Assembly: GCA_037349105.1 (NCBI GenBank)
Contig: JAYJMM010000110.1
Location: 2,170,001 to 2,234,000, forward strand
Length of the DNA stretch: 64,000 nucleotides
Source: Limnomonas spitsbergensis
Taxonomy: Eukaryota > Chlorophyta > Chlorophyceae > Chlamydomonadales
Direction of reading: 5' to 3'
Part shown: one piece after another, positions 36,001-45,729 of the stretch
Numbering within the stretch: the first letter of the stretch is position 1
Layout of the letters: each line of letters opens with the position of its first letter
Made by a program: the position numbers and the translations under genes
Notes under the pieces: generated by a model
The model's database searches: none
Told to the model about the DNA's origin: nothing
What the model saw: the letters and a program-made list of their open reading frames with translations, nothing else

Positions 36001-39000
36001 TGATGTGGCTGCAGGGAAGCTGCATGGTAGGTGACGCGACTGCATGGAAGCTGCATGGTAGGTGATGTAGCTGAATGTCAGGTGATGTAGCTGAATGGAA
36101 GCTGCATGGTAGGTGAGGAAGCTGGATGGAAGCTGCATGGTAGGTGATGTAGCGGAATGGAAGATGCATGGTAGGTGATGTAGCTGAATTGAAACTGTAT
36201 GGTAGGTGATGTAGCTGAATTGAAACTGCATGGTAGGTGACGTAGCTGCATGGTAGGTGAGGAAGCTGGATGGAAGATGCATGGTAGGTGATGTAGCGGA
36301 ATGGAAGATGCATGGTAGGTGATGTAGCGGAATGGAAGATGCATGGTAGGTGATGTAGCTGAATTGAAACTGCATGGTAGGTGACGTAGCTGCATGGTAG
36401 GTGATGTTAGACGTAGCTGTAGGTAGGTGGCGTAGCTGCATGGTAGCTGTATGGTAGCTGCATAATAGGTGAATCACAGTCCCCCAAAGTAAGCAGCCAT
36501 CTGGACCCACCATCTGAACGATGACCACCATGGCACTGTAGACTGGCTTCTGCAGCGCCGGCAGATGAGTGCCCTCACTGTCTACGTCCTTGGGGAGGAA
36601 GCTGTTGAGCAAGGCGGGGTTAGAGTTTTGCATGTACATTTTGGGGCGTTAATATTTTGGGGGTAGATAACGTTAAGTGGGTACATTTGGGGGGTAGGTA
36701 ACTAGGTCCATTTTGGGGTAGGTAGTTAGATACCGTTTAGGAGTAAGTACATTTGGGGAATATGTAAATTTTGGTGTAGGTAGTAAGGTGCAATTAGGGG
36801 GTAGGTTCATTTGTGGGGTAGGTACAGTTGCGGTTAGGTAGTTAGGTACAATTTGTGGGTACGTGCAATTGGAAGGATAGGTGCAGTTTGTGTTCTGATG
36901 CCTGCTTGCTAAATTGGATGCAGCCATGTAGCTATTGCAGGTCAGCCACCCCGTCACATAGTGCCCTGTGGCCGCATGGTCCCCTACCACTGCCCTAACG
37001 TATACTATTTAATTAAACCCCCTTACATACATCCTTAACCCCAACACTGGCCCTAAACCCTAACCTTAAACCCTAACCTTACACCCTAACCCTAACCTTA
37101 AACCATAACCCTAACCCTGACCTTAACCCTAACCCTAACACCAACCCTAACCCTAACCCTGACTCAAACCCTCACCCTACACCTAACCCTTACCCTAACC
37201 CTAACCCTAACCATAAACCTAACCCCTAAACCTAAGCATAAACCCTAGACCCATGTCTCACATCCACCAGGCGTGGACCGCATCCACAACACGGGGGTCA
37301 TGGCGCAGGTCGTGCCTCCTCTTGAGGGCCTCCTCCGTGTACATGTCGGCATTACCCTGTGTGCCACGTAGGGGGGGGGGGGGGTAATTGATCATGGCGC
37401 CACACAGGGGGGGAGGGGGGGAATGATTGGTCATGGCGCAGGTCGTTCCTCCTCTTGAGGGCCTCCTCCGTGTACATGTCGGCATTACCCGGTGTGGATG
37501 TGGTCAACTCAGGTGTGAATGTGGTCAACTCAGGTGTGGATGTGGTCAACTCAGGTGTGAATGAAAATATCTCACCTAGATGCGGACAAGGGTTTGCATG
37601 ACTTACAGAACGTCGACTTAAACAGCCAGTTGCAGGACAGAGGGAAGGGTGTTATCAGCATGGACAAACTGGTGTGGATGTGGTCAACTCAGGTATGAAT
37701 ATGGTCAACTCAGGTGTGGATGTGGTCCACTCAGGTGTGGGCAGACAGAGGGGTTGCCATCAACATGAACAACATGGTGTGGATGAGGTTCCATCAACAC
37801 CCAGTTGCGTGTAGGCCAGAGGCCAGAGTCACAAAAAAGAAACACCGCGCCCGCACCTGGTTGTTGAAGTTGATCTTCTGCAAATCGCGCTCATCCTCGA
37901 CCGTCAGCTTCACCTCCGTGACACCCGACAAGGCTTCATTGATTGCCTGTAAGGCAGGGGCGGAGTGTGTGAGTGGGAGGATATGCAGGGGAGGGTGGAA
38001 AGAGGGAGGGGAGAGAGAAAGGGAGGGAAGGGAGGGAAGAGGGGAGGGGAAGAAGGGGAGGGAGAACCGGACAAGGCCTCATTGATTGCCTGTAAGGCAA
38101 GGACAGAGTGTGTGAGTGGGAGGATATGCTGGGGAGGGGGAAAGAGGGAGGTGAGAGAAAAAGGGAAGGAAGGAAGGGAGGAGGGGTGGGAAAGAAGGGG
38201 AAGGAGAACCGGAGAAGGCCTCATTAATTGCCTTGCATGCAGGGACTGAGTGTGAGTGGGAGGGGAGGAGGAATGGGGGCATGGAGGGAGGAGTGTGTGT
38301 GAGGGGGGGGGGGCGTGGACATGGAATGGGGTGGAGGGAGCGGGGAGAGAGGGGGGAGAGGGGATGAGGAAGGGAGGAGATGAGGGAGGGGGGGAGGTGA
38401 GGAGGAAGGGAGGGGATGAGGGAGGGGGGAGAGGGGATGAGGAAGGGAGGAGAGGGGGGAAGGAGGGCATGAAGAGAAGGGCAGAGGGTTGGGGGGGGGG
38501 CCCAATATGGCCCCATGGGTTGCGTGTGGGGAGGGAAATGTAGGCTGTAACTTGCAAGGCCGGCATGGCCCCATGGATTGCCTGCGGAGCAGGGAAGGTG
38601 CGTGTGGGGAGTGAAGTGTGGGTGGTAAGGCTGGCATGGCCTCATGCTTTACCGCGGTACGGTACGGGCCCGGGAAGGTACGGGTGGGGAGGGAGGTGTG
38701 TGGATGTAAGCCCGGAATGGCCTCCTAGTGGTATTTTAATGGATCCTTCAACCAGTCATCCTTAGTTATTAACATAACTTATGAGGGAAGGCTAAGCACG
38801 TCTACAGTATCAAAGCGTCGCACCCCCAAAAATAGTTGTTAATTTTTGTTTCGTCGCGCACCACTCCGCACACCTCCAAAAACAATTAATTAAACGCAGA
38901 CTCAAACCCGTCTTAAGGTAATCAACAAAAACTATTAAGCAACGCACGTCTATAGTGTCTAGCCTACCCATTTTCTTTACCCTCTTATCTGAGCTCTCAC

Positions 39001-39193
39001 CTGCGTGGGGTCCAGGTGACCCTGTCTGCACCTGCACCTGCCCTCTGAAAAGCCACATACCCGTCTGCTCTGCCGTTCTACGTGCTGCGCAGCCGCTCCT
39101 CTGATTACTTGTCTTGACCCTCTTATCTGAGCTCTCACCTGCGTGGACTCCGCATTGAATTCCTGCTTATCCTGCTTGGCCAGCATCATCGCT
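27043..39193 (-). CDS. Gene A: uncharacterised protein, paralogue of gene B, nine exons found
   Basis: Exons are 39139-39193, 37857-37946, 37262-37356, 36511-36601, 34009-34145, 32693-32779, 31095-31820 (start less sure), 30565-30666 and 27043-27889. They are GT-AG bounded, phases match throughout, and they give 742 residues without the unseen N-terminus. The core reads NADMYTEEALKRRHDLRHDP, FLPKDVD, VYSAMVVIVQM, LLPRFKM, INYDPEEDW, PDFFDAMFELADMWCENIDA and PEYAELL. I recall similar EEDW/FELADMW blocks in unnamed proteins of flagellated protists, but I cannot name a function. The C-terminal third is disordered: acidic, SKKKPKPP, poly-proline, poly-glutamine. Exon 30565-30666 (REYEEAVERARVQKLGMVY) is symmetric in phase and absent from gene B. 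Nearly every intron holds copies of its exon borders. The exon 31820 acceptor (CGAAG) is unusual and was chosen for phase. Confidence 0.78.
27905..28800. repeat. GGGGTGGGAT satellite with ~300-bp higher-order copies
   Basis: 5- and 10-base units GGGGT / GGGAT make a G-rich plus strand. A spacer starting GGCTGGGACAGCGTGGCGCC and ending GACCGGATAGGAAGC recurs at about 28120, 28400 and 28700, with a diverged fourth piece at 28940, so the tract is a higher-order repeat of about 300 bp. It lies in the last intron of gene A and would give a C-rich RNA when transcribed from the minus strand. The open glycine/tryptophan frames in it are meaningless. Confidence 0.92.
29160..30020. repeat. TTTAGGG-containing minisatellites
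   Basis: 29330-29680 has about seven copies of a ~51-58 bp unit containing GTTGAAGTTAATAGTCGAGT, GTGTACGTTTTCG and TTTAGGGTTTAGGG. 29805-30010 has about seven copies of a 29-bp unit with GCAGTAGCACAAACAAAGGG and TTTAGGGTT. Both incorporate one to three telomere-like heptamers per unit. Located in the last intron of gene A. Confidence 0.9.
30110..30530 (-). repeat. Exon-end/donor copies downstream of the 30565-30666 exon of gene A
   Basis: The true donor reads CTCTG|GTGAGTGGGTCATGG. Four decayed copies of exon end, donor and following intron lie at about 30465-30515 (close match, donor kept), 30350-30375, 30240-30265 and 30120-30185 (exon part partly preserved: GGGTGCTTCCTGGGATGGCT). The segment CCATGACCCACTCACCAGAG is shared by the nearest copies. 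Confidence 0.8.
30720..30910 (-). repeat. Acceptor/exon-start copies upstream of the 30565-30666 exon
   Basis: The exon begins REYEEAVERARVQKLGMVY. Two copies follow upstream in gene direction: 30728-30785 reads REYEQAVEMARVLKLGMVVY, and 30845-30900 reads REYEEERARILKNGMV. Each retains the preceding GAG-rich context. Steps are about 115 bp. Confidence 0.85.
31010..31070 (+). mobile_element. Dispersed tail variant ending GGGTATGCACC
   Basis: GGCCCACGTGGCCAAGCGTT, GAGCAGGGCCCAGGGGG and TATGCACCATTATAAAC. It is related to the other tails but ends in the TATGCACC type also found at 5345-5500 and 44885-44930 (minus). Located in a gene A intron. Confidence 0.55.
31831..31975 (-). repeat. Duplicated segment at the start of gene A exon 31095-31820
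   Basis: AGCATGCTTGAGAGTGAGCA followed by AGGGTGGAGAGCCAGCAAG at 31925-31965 repeats 31833-31870 almost exactly. It abuts the presumed acceptor, so it is another candidate for junction duplication. CCCTAAACCCTTAA-like tracts lie between the copies. Confidence 0.65.
32265..32392. repeat. 12-bp repeat CCTCAGATCATG
   Basis: About nine copies, with variant CATCAGATCATG. Intronic in gene A. Confidence 0.9.
33150..33600 (-). repeat. Very decayed acceptor-region copies upstream of gene A exon 32693-32779
   Basis: The true junction region reads, on the plus strand, ATGTTCTCACACCTGAAGGC followed by GGCAGCAACAGTAGCAGGAG. Similar blocks recur near 33166-33205, 33285-33330, 33425-33490 and 33545-33590, each with a pyrimidine-rich 'TTCCCACCCCTGCAGCAGC'-like run and a GGGAGAG end, at about 115-140 bp steps. 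They are much more diverged than at other exons. Confidence 0.45.
33745..33975 (-). repeat. Two exon-end/donor copies downstream of gene A exon 34009-34145
   Basis: The true border is CTGGCGGACATGTG|GTGAGCAG. Copies at about 33753-33785 and 33877-33910 read CTAGCAGACGTGTG|GTGAGTGC, keeping the donor. Each is followed by the same ~75 bases, so the unit is about 124 bp. The intervening parts contain CCCTTAACCCCTAAACCC. Confidence 0.85.
34150..34200. repeat. 12-bp repeat ACAGGTGGCAGT at the acceptor of gene A exon 34009-34145
   Basis: Four to five copies directly abutting the CTGTAG acceptor. Each contains the bases that form the acceptor, so several AGs stand close together. Confidence 0.85.
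34250..34975 (-). repeat. Eight acceptor/exon-start copies upstream of gene A exon 34009-34145
   Basis: Units of about 97-104 bp, each containing, on the plus strand, CCTTTCATCTTGAAGCGGGA plus CAGCAAGAC. This is the complement of the exon start LLPRFKM(K/Q)GDIN. The copies have lost the CTGTAG acceptor (now GTCTTGCTG) but keep the exon-derived half. Between copies is GCTGGCGTGAGGGGGGAGGA. The exon-derived piece matches gene B's sequence ATGAAAGG as well as gene A's ATGCAAGG. Confidence 0.9.
35540..36480 (-). repeat. Large donor-side array downstream of gene A exon 36511-36601
   Basis: Exon-end/donor copies (from VYSAMVVIVQM, donor GTGGGT) lie near 35870-35910 (FDSTMVVNFKW), 35680-35735 (FYRAVVFIVQM) and 35550-35610 (FFSAMVAIVQM). 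Between and beside them is a dense array of 20-36 bp units built on GCTGCATGGTAGGTGATGTA. Exon copies and simple array have grown together in an intron of 2365 bp. Confidence 0.85.
36640..36900. repeat. Degenerate GGGTAGGTA repeats
   Basis: Loose units such as TTTGGGGTAGGTAGTTAGGT in the intron between gene A exons 36511-36601 and 37262-37356. They give a proline/threonine-rich antisense frame without meaning. Confidence 0.7.
37015..37255. repeat. Interstitial telomere-like (CCCTAA)n tract
   Basis: About 240 bp of CCCTAA/CCTTAA/CCCTAAA units, imperfect, lying just downstream of the donor of exon 37262-37356. The hexamer complement is TTAGGG. Its position between two good exons shows it is interstitial, not a chromosome end. 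Confidence 0.9.
37430..37490 (-). repeat. Acceptor/exon-start copy upstream of gene A exon 37262-37356
   Basis: Plus-strand GTCGTTCCTCCTCTTGAGGG to ATGTCGGCATTACC repeats the first ~60 bases of the exon (GNADMYTEEALKRR), with a junction near 37490. Only one step, of about 135 bp. Followed by a 20-bp repeat (GTGGATGTGGTCAACTCAG) from 37490 to 37740. Confidence 0.88.
37960..38590 (-). repeat. Acceptor copies upstream of gene A exon 37857-37946, in a purine tract
   Basis: The true acceptor is TTACAG|GCAATCAATGAAGCC. Copies occur with junctions at 38089 (TTACAG|GCAATCAATGAGGCC), about 38231 and about 38581, the last two more decayed. Between them lies GGAGGGGAGAGA-type purine-rich sequence (polypyrimidine in the transcript). 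That sequence looks like overgrown acceptor tract. Confidence 0.85.
38980..39030 (-). repeat. Donor-side copy downstream of gene A exon 39139-39193
   Basis: CACGCAG|GTGAGAGCTCAGATAAGAGG occurs at the true donor (39139) and again with junction at about 39002. The copy is preceded by unrelated sequence after about eight exon bases. Confidence 0.85.
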
Positions 39194-39194
39194 C

Positions 39195-39680
39195 TGTGGG
39201 TAGGGGTGGGGGGGTGGGGTGGGGGGCAACAGGGATTGGGGGGAGGAAGGGGGGGGGGGGGGCAGCGAAGGGGTGGAGCAACAGGGTGGGTGGGACAACA
39301 GGCAGGGGGGGGGGGCAGCAGGGAGGGGGGACAACCGGGGGGGGGGGGCAACAGGGAAGACTTTGGGGGGAGGGGGCAGCAAAGGGTTGGGGCAAAACTG
39401 CAAAAGGGGGGTGGAGCAACAGGGAGAATGGGACAACAGGAAGGGGGGGGGGGGGGGGGGAGGGCAACAGGGAAGACTATTAGGGGGGCAGCAAAGGGGT
39501 GGGCTAACAGGGGGGTGGGACAACAGGGAGGGTGGGACAACAGGGAGGGTGGGACAACAGGGGGGAGGGTGGGGGTGGGGGGGCCAACATGGAAGACTTT
39601 GGGGGAAGGAGGTGGGACAACAGGGGGGGGGGGGGCAGCAGGGAAGACTTTGGGGTAGGAAGGGGGGGAGGAGCAGAGGA
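39195..39680. repeat. GGGACAACAGG purine-rich array
   Basis: Imperfect 15-30 bp units of GGGGGGACAACAGGGAGGGT type adjoining the acceptor of gene A exon 39139-39193 on its upstream side. In the transcript this is a polypyrimidine run of nearly 500 bases before the CAG acceptor. Confidence 0.9.
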
Positions 39681-39689
39681 TTGGAGCAG

Positions 39690-40850
39690 CAGGGGGCATA
39701 TGTTCATCTATCCACATCCACTTGGAAATGTCAGTCTGTGACGGCCCGGCAGAGCATGCTCCATAAAAGGGAATGAACATCAGCAGGGGTGCATGACAAA
39801 CCCATTCGAGAGAACGGCGGTTGTTGCAGCATCCACTCTAATGCCGCTCAGACAGGTCATGGCCCGGCAGGGTGAGCTTCATAAAAGGGAATGAACATCA
39901 GCAGGGGTGCATGACAAACCCATTCGAGAGAACGGTGGTTGTTGCAGCATCCACTCTAACGCCGCTCAGAGAGGTCACGGTCCGGCAGGGTGAGCTTCAT
40001 AAAAGGGAATGAACATCAACAGGAGTGCATGACCAGGCCATTCGAGAGAACGGTGGTTGTTGCAGCATCCACTCTAATGCCGCTCAGAGAGGTCACGGTC
40101 CGGCAGGGTGAGCTTCATAAAAGGGAATGAACATCAACAGGAGTGTATGACCAAGCCATTCGAGAGAACGGTGGTTGTTGCAGCATCCACTCTAATGCCA
40201 CTCAGAGAGGTCACGGTCCGGCAGGGTGAGCTTCATAAAAGGGAATGAACATCAGCAGGAGTGCATGACCAAGCCATTCGAGAGAACGGTGGTTGTTGCA
40301 GCATCCACTCTAATGCCACTCAGAGAGGTCACGGTCCGGCAGGGTGAGCTTCATAAAAGGGAATGAACATCAGCAGGAGTGCATGACCAAGCCATTCGAG
40401 AGAACGGTGGTTGTTGCAGCATCCACTCTAATGCCACTCAGAGATGTCATGGCCCGGCAGGGTGAGCTTCATAAAAGGGAATGAACATCAACAGGAGTGC
40501 ATGACCAAGCCATTCGAGAGAACGGTGGTTGTTGCAGCATCCACTCTAATGCCACTCAGAGAGGTCACGGTCCGGCAGGGTGAGCTTCATAAAAGGGAAT
40601 GAACATCAACAGGAGTGCATGACCAAGCCATTCGAGAGAACGGTGGTTGTTGCCGTAACCTCTTCACATCCACTCAAATGCTGCTCAGAGAGGTCACAGC
40701 CCGGCAGAGCATGCTCTATTGAAGGGAATCAACATCAGCAGGAGTGCAGGACTAAACCATTCGAGAGAAAACGGCGGTCGTTGCAGCATCCACTCAAACG
40801 CCCCTCAGAGGTGTCACGGCCCGGAAGAGCAAGCTTCATAAAAGATTAAA
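39690..40850. repeat. ~119-bp minisatellite, about nine copies
   Basis: The unit contains CATAAAAGGGAATGAACATC, CATTCGAGAGAACGGTGGTT, GTTGCAGCATCCACTC and GAGAGGTCACGGTCCGGCAG. The middle copies are almost identical, the outer ones diverged (39690-39780 and 40650-40850). It may be another junction array for an upstream gene A exon. On the minus strand CAGCTGACC-like coding cannot be established, so I only call the repeat. Confidence 0.9.
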
Positions 40851-40859
40851 AGGGAATAG

Positions 40860-41400
40860 ATTCATCAATATGAACAGGGATACACGAACAACCCAGCCGT
40901 CAATGTCTAGGTGAGGGACCTTCGTCTAAAATTCAGCTTCAGCATGTGGCCGGGTGTGCGTGTGCAGACAGCCCTGCTGCTGAGCCCAATGGTTGTAGGC
41001 CGGCCCAAATATGGTCCCCATCGACCCAGATCGCACGCTATATATCTAACTTCATGGCATTACGTAATGGCAGTAAACTAAAATTGCTCCATCTGTGTTC
41101 CCACGGCTGCTGGCACAGAGTTGGATGGCCACCCGGCAGCAGGTGGTTTGACTCCAAGGGTCTCATCCGGACCAAGCCTGGGCCGGCCGTCGGCCGTCGG
41201 CCGGGGCAACATGGCTGGCCACACCTGGGGTGTATTGTCGGCGGCTAGAGTGTAGCTGATATGTAGCTGAGCCACGAAAATAGAAAGGCTGCCCATCGGC
41301 CCAGTGATGGCCATCCGGCAGCAGGTGGTTTGACGTGCTCTTAAAGAACACCATCGTTCGTGAGACCCATTGATGCAGCAGCATACACATCATGAATCTT
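40860..41400. other. Short direct duplication, no gene
   Basis: GATGGCCACCCGGCAGCAGG followed by TGGTTTGAC occurs near 41123 and again, with one change, near 41305. No supportable exon. The N-terminal exons and promoter of gene A should lie between here and about 46 kb, but I cannot identify them. Confidence 0.45.
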
Positions 41401-41404
41401 GCCA

Positions 41405-43470
41405 GGGCACCCTGGCATGTACTACCCAAGGCATCCTGGCATGCAGTACATAGGGCACCCTGGCATGCAGTACGTAGGGCACCGTGTCTTGCAGGACATA
41501 AAGCACTCAGGCATGCAGTACATAGGGCATCCTAGCATGAAGTACCCAATGCATCCTGGCATGCAGTACATAGGGCATTCTGGCATGCCGTACATAGTGC
41601 ACCCTGGCGTGCAGCACAAAGGGGACCCTGGCATGCAGTACCCTAGGCGCCCTGGCATGCAGTACGTAAAGCACCCTGGCATGCAGTAAATATTCGATAC
41701 AGCATCCTGGCATGCAGTGCTCAAAGCATCCTGGCATGCAGTACTCAAGGCATCCTGGCATGCAGTGCTCAAGGCATCCTGGCATGCAGTACTCAAGGCA
41801 TCCTGGCATGCAGTGCTCAAGGCATCCTGGCATGCAGTACTCAAGGCATCCTGGCATGCAGTACTCAAGGCATCCTGGCATGCAGTGCTCAAGGCATCCT
41901 GGCATGCAGTACTCAAGGCATCCTGGCATGCAGTGCTCAAGGCATCCTGGCATGCAGTGCTCAAGGCATCCTGGCATGCAGTACTCAAGGCATCCTGGCA
42001 TGCAGTACTCAAGGCATCCTGGCATGCAGTGCTCAAGGCATCCTGGCATGCAGTGCTCAAGGCATCCTGGCATGCAGTACTCAAGGCATCCTGGCATGCA
42101 GTACTCAAGGCATCCTGGCATGCAGTACTCAAGGCATCCTGGCATGCAGTGCTCAAGGCATCCTGGCATGCAGTACTCAAGGCATCCTGGCATGCAGTAC
42201 TCAAGGCATCCTGGCATGCAGTGCTCAAGGCATCCTGGCATGCAGTGCTCAAGGCATCCTGGCATGCAGTACTCAAGGCATCCTGGCATGCAGTGCTCAA
42301 GGCATCCTGGCATGCAGTACTCAAGGCATCCTGGCATGCAGTGCTCAAGGCATCCTGGCATGCAGTACTCAAGGCATCCTGGCATGCAGTACTCAAGGCA
42401 TCCTGGCATGCAGTGCTCAAGGCATCCTGGCATGCAGTGCTCAACGCATCCTGGCATGCAGTACTCAAGGCATCCTGGCATGCAGTGCTCAAGGCATCCT
42501 GGCATGCAGTGCTCAAGGCATCCTGGCATGCAGTACTCAAGGCATCCTGGCATGCAGTGCTCAAGGCATCCTGGCATGCAGTACTCAAGGCATCCTGGCA
42601 TGCAGTACTCAAGGCATCCTGGCATGCAGTGCTCAAGGCATCCTGGCATGCAGTACTCAAGGCATCGTGGCATGCAGTGCTCAAGGCATCCTGGCATGCA
42701 GTACTCAAGGCATCCTGGCATGCAGTACTCAAGGCATCCTGGCATGCAGTGCTCAAGGCATCCTGGCATGCAGTACTCAAGGCATCCTGGCATGCAGTAC
42801 TCAAGGCATCCTGGCATGCAGTGCTCAAGGCATCCTGGCATGCAGTACTCAAGGCATCCTGGCATGCAGTGCTCAAGGCATCCTGGCATGCAGTGCTCAA
42901 GGCATCCTGGCATGCAGTGCTCAAGGCATCCTGGCATGCAGTACTCAAGGCATCCTGGCATGCAGTGCTCAAGGCATCCTGGCATGCAGTACTCAAGGCA
43001 TCCTAGCATGCAGGGCTCAAGGCATCCTGGCATGCAGTACTCAAGGCATCCTGGCATGCAGTGCTCAAGGCATCCTGGCATGCAGTACTCAAGGCATCCT
43101 GGCATGCAGTACTCAAGGCATCCTGGCATGCAGTACTCAAGGCATCCTGGCATGCAGTGCTCAAGGCATCCTGGCATGCAGTGCTCAAGGCATCCTGGCA
43201 TGCAGTACTCAAGGCATCCTGGCATGCAGTGCTCAAGGCATCCTGGCATGCAGTGCTCAAGGCATCCTGGCATGCAGTGCTCAAGGCATCCTGGCATGCA
43301 GTACTCAAGGCATCCTGGCATGCAGTGCTCAAGGCATCCTGGCATGCAGTACTCAAGGCATCCTGGCATGCAGTGCTCAAGGCATCCTGGCATGCAGTGC
43401 TCAAGGCATCCTGGCATGCAGTGCTCAAGGCATCCTGGCATGCAGTGCTCAAGGCATCCTGGCATGCAAA
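41405..43470. repeat. 24-bp minisatellite, about 73 clean copies plus a decayed edge
   Basis: The unit is CATCCTGGCATGCAGTACTC followed by AAGG. From 41706 to 43468 it is almost free of substitutions except one A/G site (AGTACTC or AGTGCTC), which alternates irregularly. 41405-41705 is an older, diverged edge. Because 24 is divisible by three and the unit lacks stops in most frames, open frames of 430-650 codons appear on both strands. I treat all of them as artefacts. Confidence 0.97.
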
Positions 43471-43489
43471 ATCCCCAAGACAGTTTGCC

Positions 43490-44100
43490 ATTCAGGGGCC
43501 AGTAAGGCTGCAGGTTGGCAGTCAGCAGGGAGGGTGTTTGGCTGGTTGGAATTTAGTGCTCTGGAGGAGGGGCATGTGCTGTATTGAGCTCCCTGCCGTT
43601 GTACCTTCGTATGCCCTTGACAGCGGTCTTGAGCTTGTTCCATCTCGCTTGCGCCAAGTTAACGAGGGAGTGCGCAAGGCCACGTCTGGGCCGGAGCGTG
43701 TTTGGCGCAGCGCCAGATTGGACAGCCATCCCCGTGTGAGCGCTGCGGTTGGTGAAATTATTCCTGAATTCGATTTGTTTGCTTGTTATGCTGGTAAAAG
43801 CCTGTGTGCGCTATCGTGAGGGGCACGGTATCTGGAGGTGGACATCGTCGCTGGCTGACGCATGGGCAAAGCGTGTGGACAGGACAGTGTGGTAGCGATC
43901 CAGTGCGTATTGTTTTAGAAAAGCAACAGTGAGACGACCTGGCAGAGGAGTCGAAGGAAAGTAAGTCCTGGAACTGTACGAATCGTCGACGTACAACGGT
44001 ACAGCTCCAGGCGCTCGCAACCCGGTGACGAGCACCTTCAGGTGGCGAGAGTCGGCACGTACCACGTTGCAAGCCCTGAGTCAGCATGTTCAGGGTTGCA
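43490..44100. other. Possible coding remnant, unrecognised
   Basis: On the plus strand 43560-43819 reads SYALDSGLELVPSRLRQVNE, then RKATSGPERVWRSARL and EIIPEFDLFACYAGK. On the minus strand 44065-43811 reads RADSRHLKVLVTGLRAPGAV, then VPLYVDDSYSSRTYF. Both look coding-like, but there is no family that I recognise and no splice-consistent partner. A mobile-element remnant is the likeliest explanation. Confidence 0.25.
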
Positions 44101-45720
44101 AGCCTCGCAGCATTGGCTCAGGTTTGTGCATTTTTCTGTAATTAGGCTCGGGATCTTTCAATAGCGCGACGCGTGAAAATTTGCAGAAAGTCTGGCTGAG
44201 GTCCTCGACACCCCCCCTGAGCAAGGTCACGTGGTACGTGGGGGAGCTTCACAACAACTCGCCTTCTCGGAAGCTAGTCTGAAGGGAGTTACATGACGCC
44301 CCCTCAAGGCCTGGTGACTATTCTACAGTCACTAACTCACCAAGTCACCATCACCCACCTATCGTGTCAGTGCTGCCACAGGATTGGGCACGTGCTTACA
44401 TGATTGAGCACGGGCTTGAAAATGTGCCCCAAGACTCCTCAGCTTGAACATGACGTTCTCAGGCTTGGGCTTAAGCATGGCCAGGAGTAGGGGCGTGGGC
44501 ACCCATGCGAGCCCCCAGCCACTACCCCCTCATGCTCCTCATGCATGGGCATGCTCACATGTTCTTCGAGGGGGCATGTTCTTCGAGGAGGCGAAACCCC
44601 TCGGGACCTGTACTGGTGCAGGTTGACTGCTGGACTCCAAACTTCCAAAGCAGCTAAGCTTGCGTAAAGCGTACCGCCACCCATCTTAAGGCTATCGCAT
44701 CAGCTTTTATTATCTCACCAGTACAGTATTGAAAAACTTACCAGTGTCACGGTACTGAGGACTCCCAAACACTCGCTAACTTCTCTCTCCCCCCCCTGTG
44801 TAAGACACATCTGCAGTTCCTGCTCCTCACATTGTCCCATCTGCAGTTCCAGCTCCTGCCCCATCACATACGGCGCGATGTTTTGAACGGTGCATACCCG
44901 CTGGGCCCTGCTGAAGGCTCGGCTAATAGGGAATAACTGAGCTCAATTACAGCTACCATGCACACTTGCACAGCCAGGACAATGGTGCAGCCATGCCACC
45001 CTCCTAAGTGAAAGAGCAGGAACACGGAACCCGGTGATCTAGGCAGGGGGAGAGAGACGATCGTGTGGCGGGTTTGATCTCTCAACCTTTGGGTTTGGAT
45101 GCCACCAGCGTTGTACGACTGGACCATTTCCCCCCCTACGGCGTGTTGTGAGCTTGGTTGCACCTTGGATCGGGGTACCCGGTTCCATGTTTCCTTGCCC
45201 CACACATAGGAGGTTCACATGGCTGTATCATGGTCATGGTTGTCAGATTCCTGGTGGGAGTCTCATGTCAGAAGCTGAGCTTGCTCTCTGATCCTCGTGT
45301 ACCTCGGTATATCCTCGTCTTATATTTTTTTTGCTCAACCCGGTTAGCCTGCACATGTTCCATGTATTAAGTAATCCGTATCCGACACTACGGTATGAAG
45401 GACGAATGTATTTTTTTCTTTTCTGTCTGTCCCTTTCCTTTCTCCCCAAGCTTCTTTTCTTCTCAACTGGACTGGCAGGCGCCCATGCGTCTAAGCCTTT
45501 TCTGCAAGGGCCAGGGGTGTTCTGTTATTGACTGTAAAGGACGAATGGTAGCCTCACCCTTGCCCTATGTATTTCAACTCGTACATCTGACGTTGCAAAG
45601 CAAGATGTGATGCCAATACTTTCTGCCTGCGTTCTCATAGGCTGGACCTTCCTTGCCTTTATTTTCCAGCCCTTTTTCTGTCCCTTGACTATATTCCCCC
45701 CCTTTTCCTTTTTTTCTGCC
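44100..45720. other. No gene seen; a retroelement tail variant
   Basis: 44885-44930 is the minus-strand tail variant GGTGCATACCCGCTGGGCCC. The remainder is unique or T/C-rich (45390-45470, 45650-45725). Nothing else is supportable. Confidence 0.4.
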
Positions 45721-45729
45721 TCTATTAGT

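Noticed and set aside
37015..37255. Chromosome end
   Set aside because: The telomere-like tract is degenerate and lies between two gene A exons that splice in phase.
37910..38645. Proline/serine-rich minus-strand frames
   Set aside because: Low-complexity translation of a purine tract in three frames at once, inside a gene A intron next to acceptor copies.
39143..39780. Glycine-rich plus-strand and proline-rich minus-strand frames
   Set aside because: Both come from the GGGACAACAGG array. Only the 55-base exon 39139-39193 fits the splice phases.
41422..43587. Open frames of 300-650 codons on both strands (repeats of MPGCLEHC, STACQDAL, QYSRHPGM and similar)
   Set aside because: They are a consequence of a 24-bp repeat without stops in most frames. 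Equally long frames exist on opposite strands over the same bases, with no start context or splice partners.
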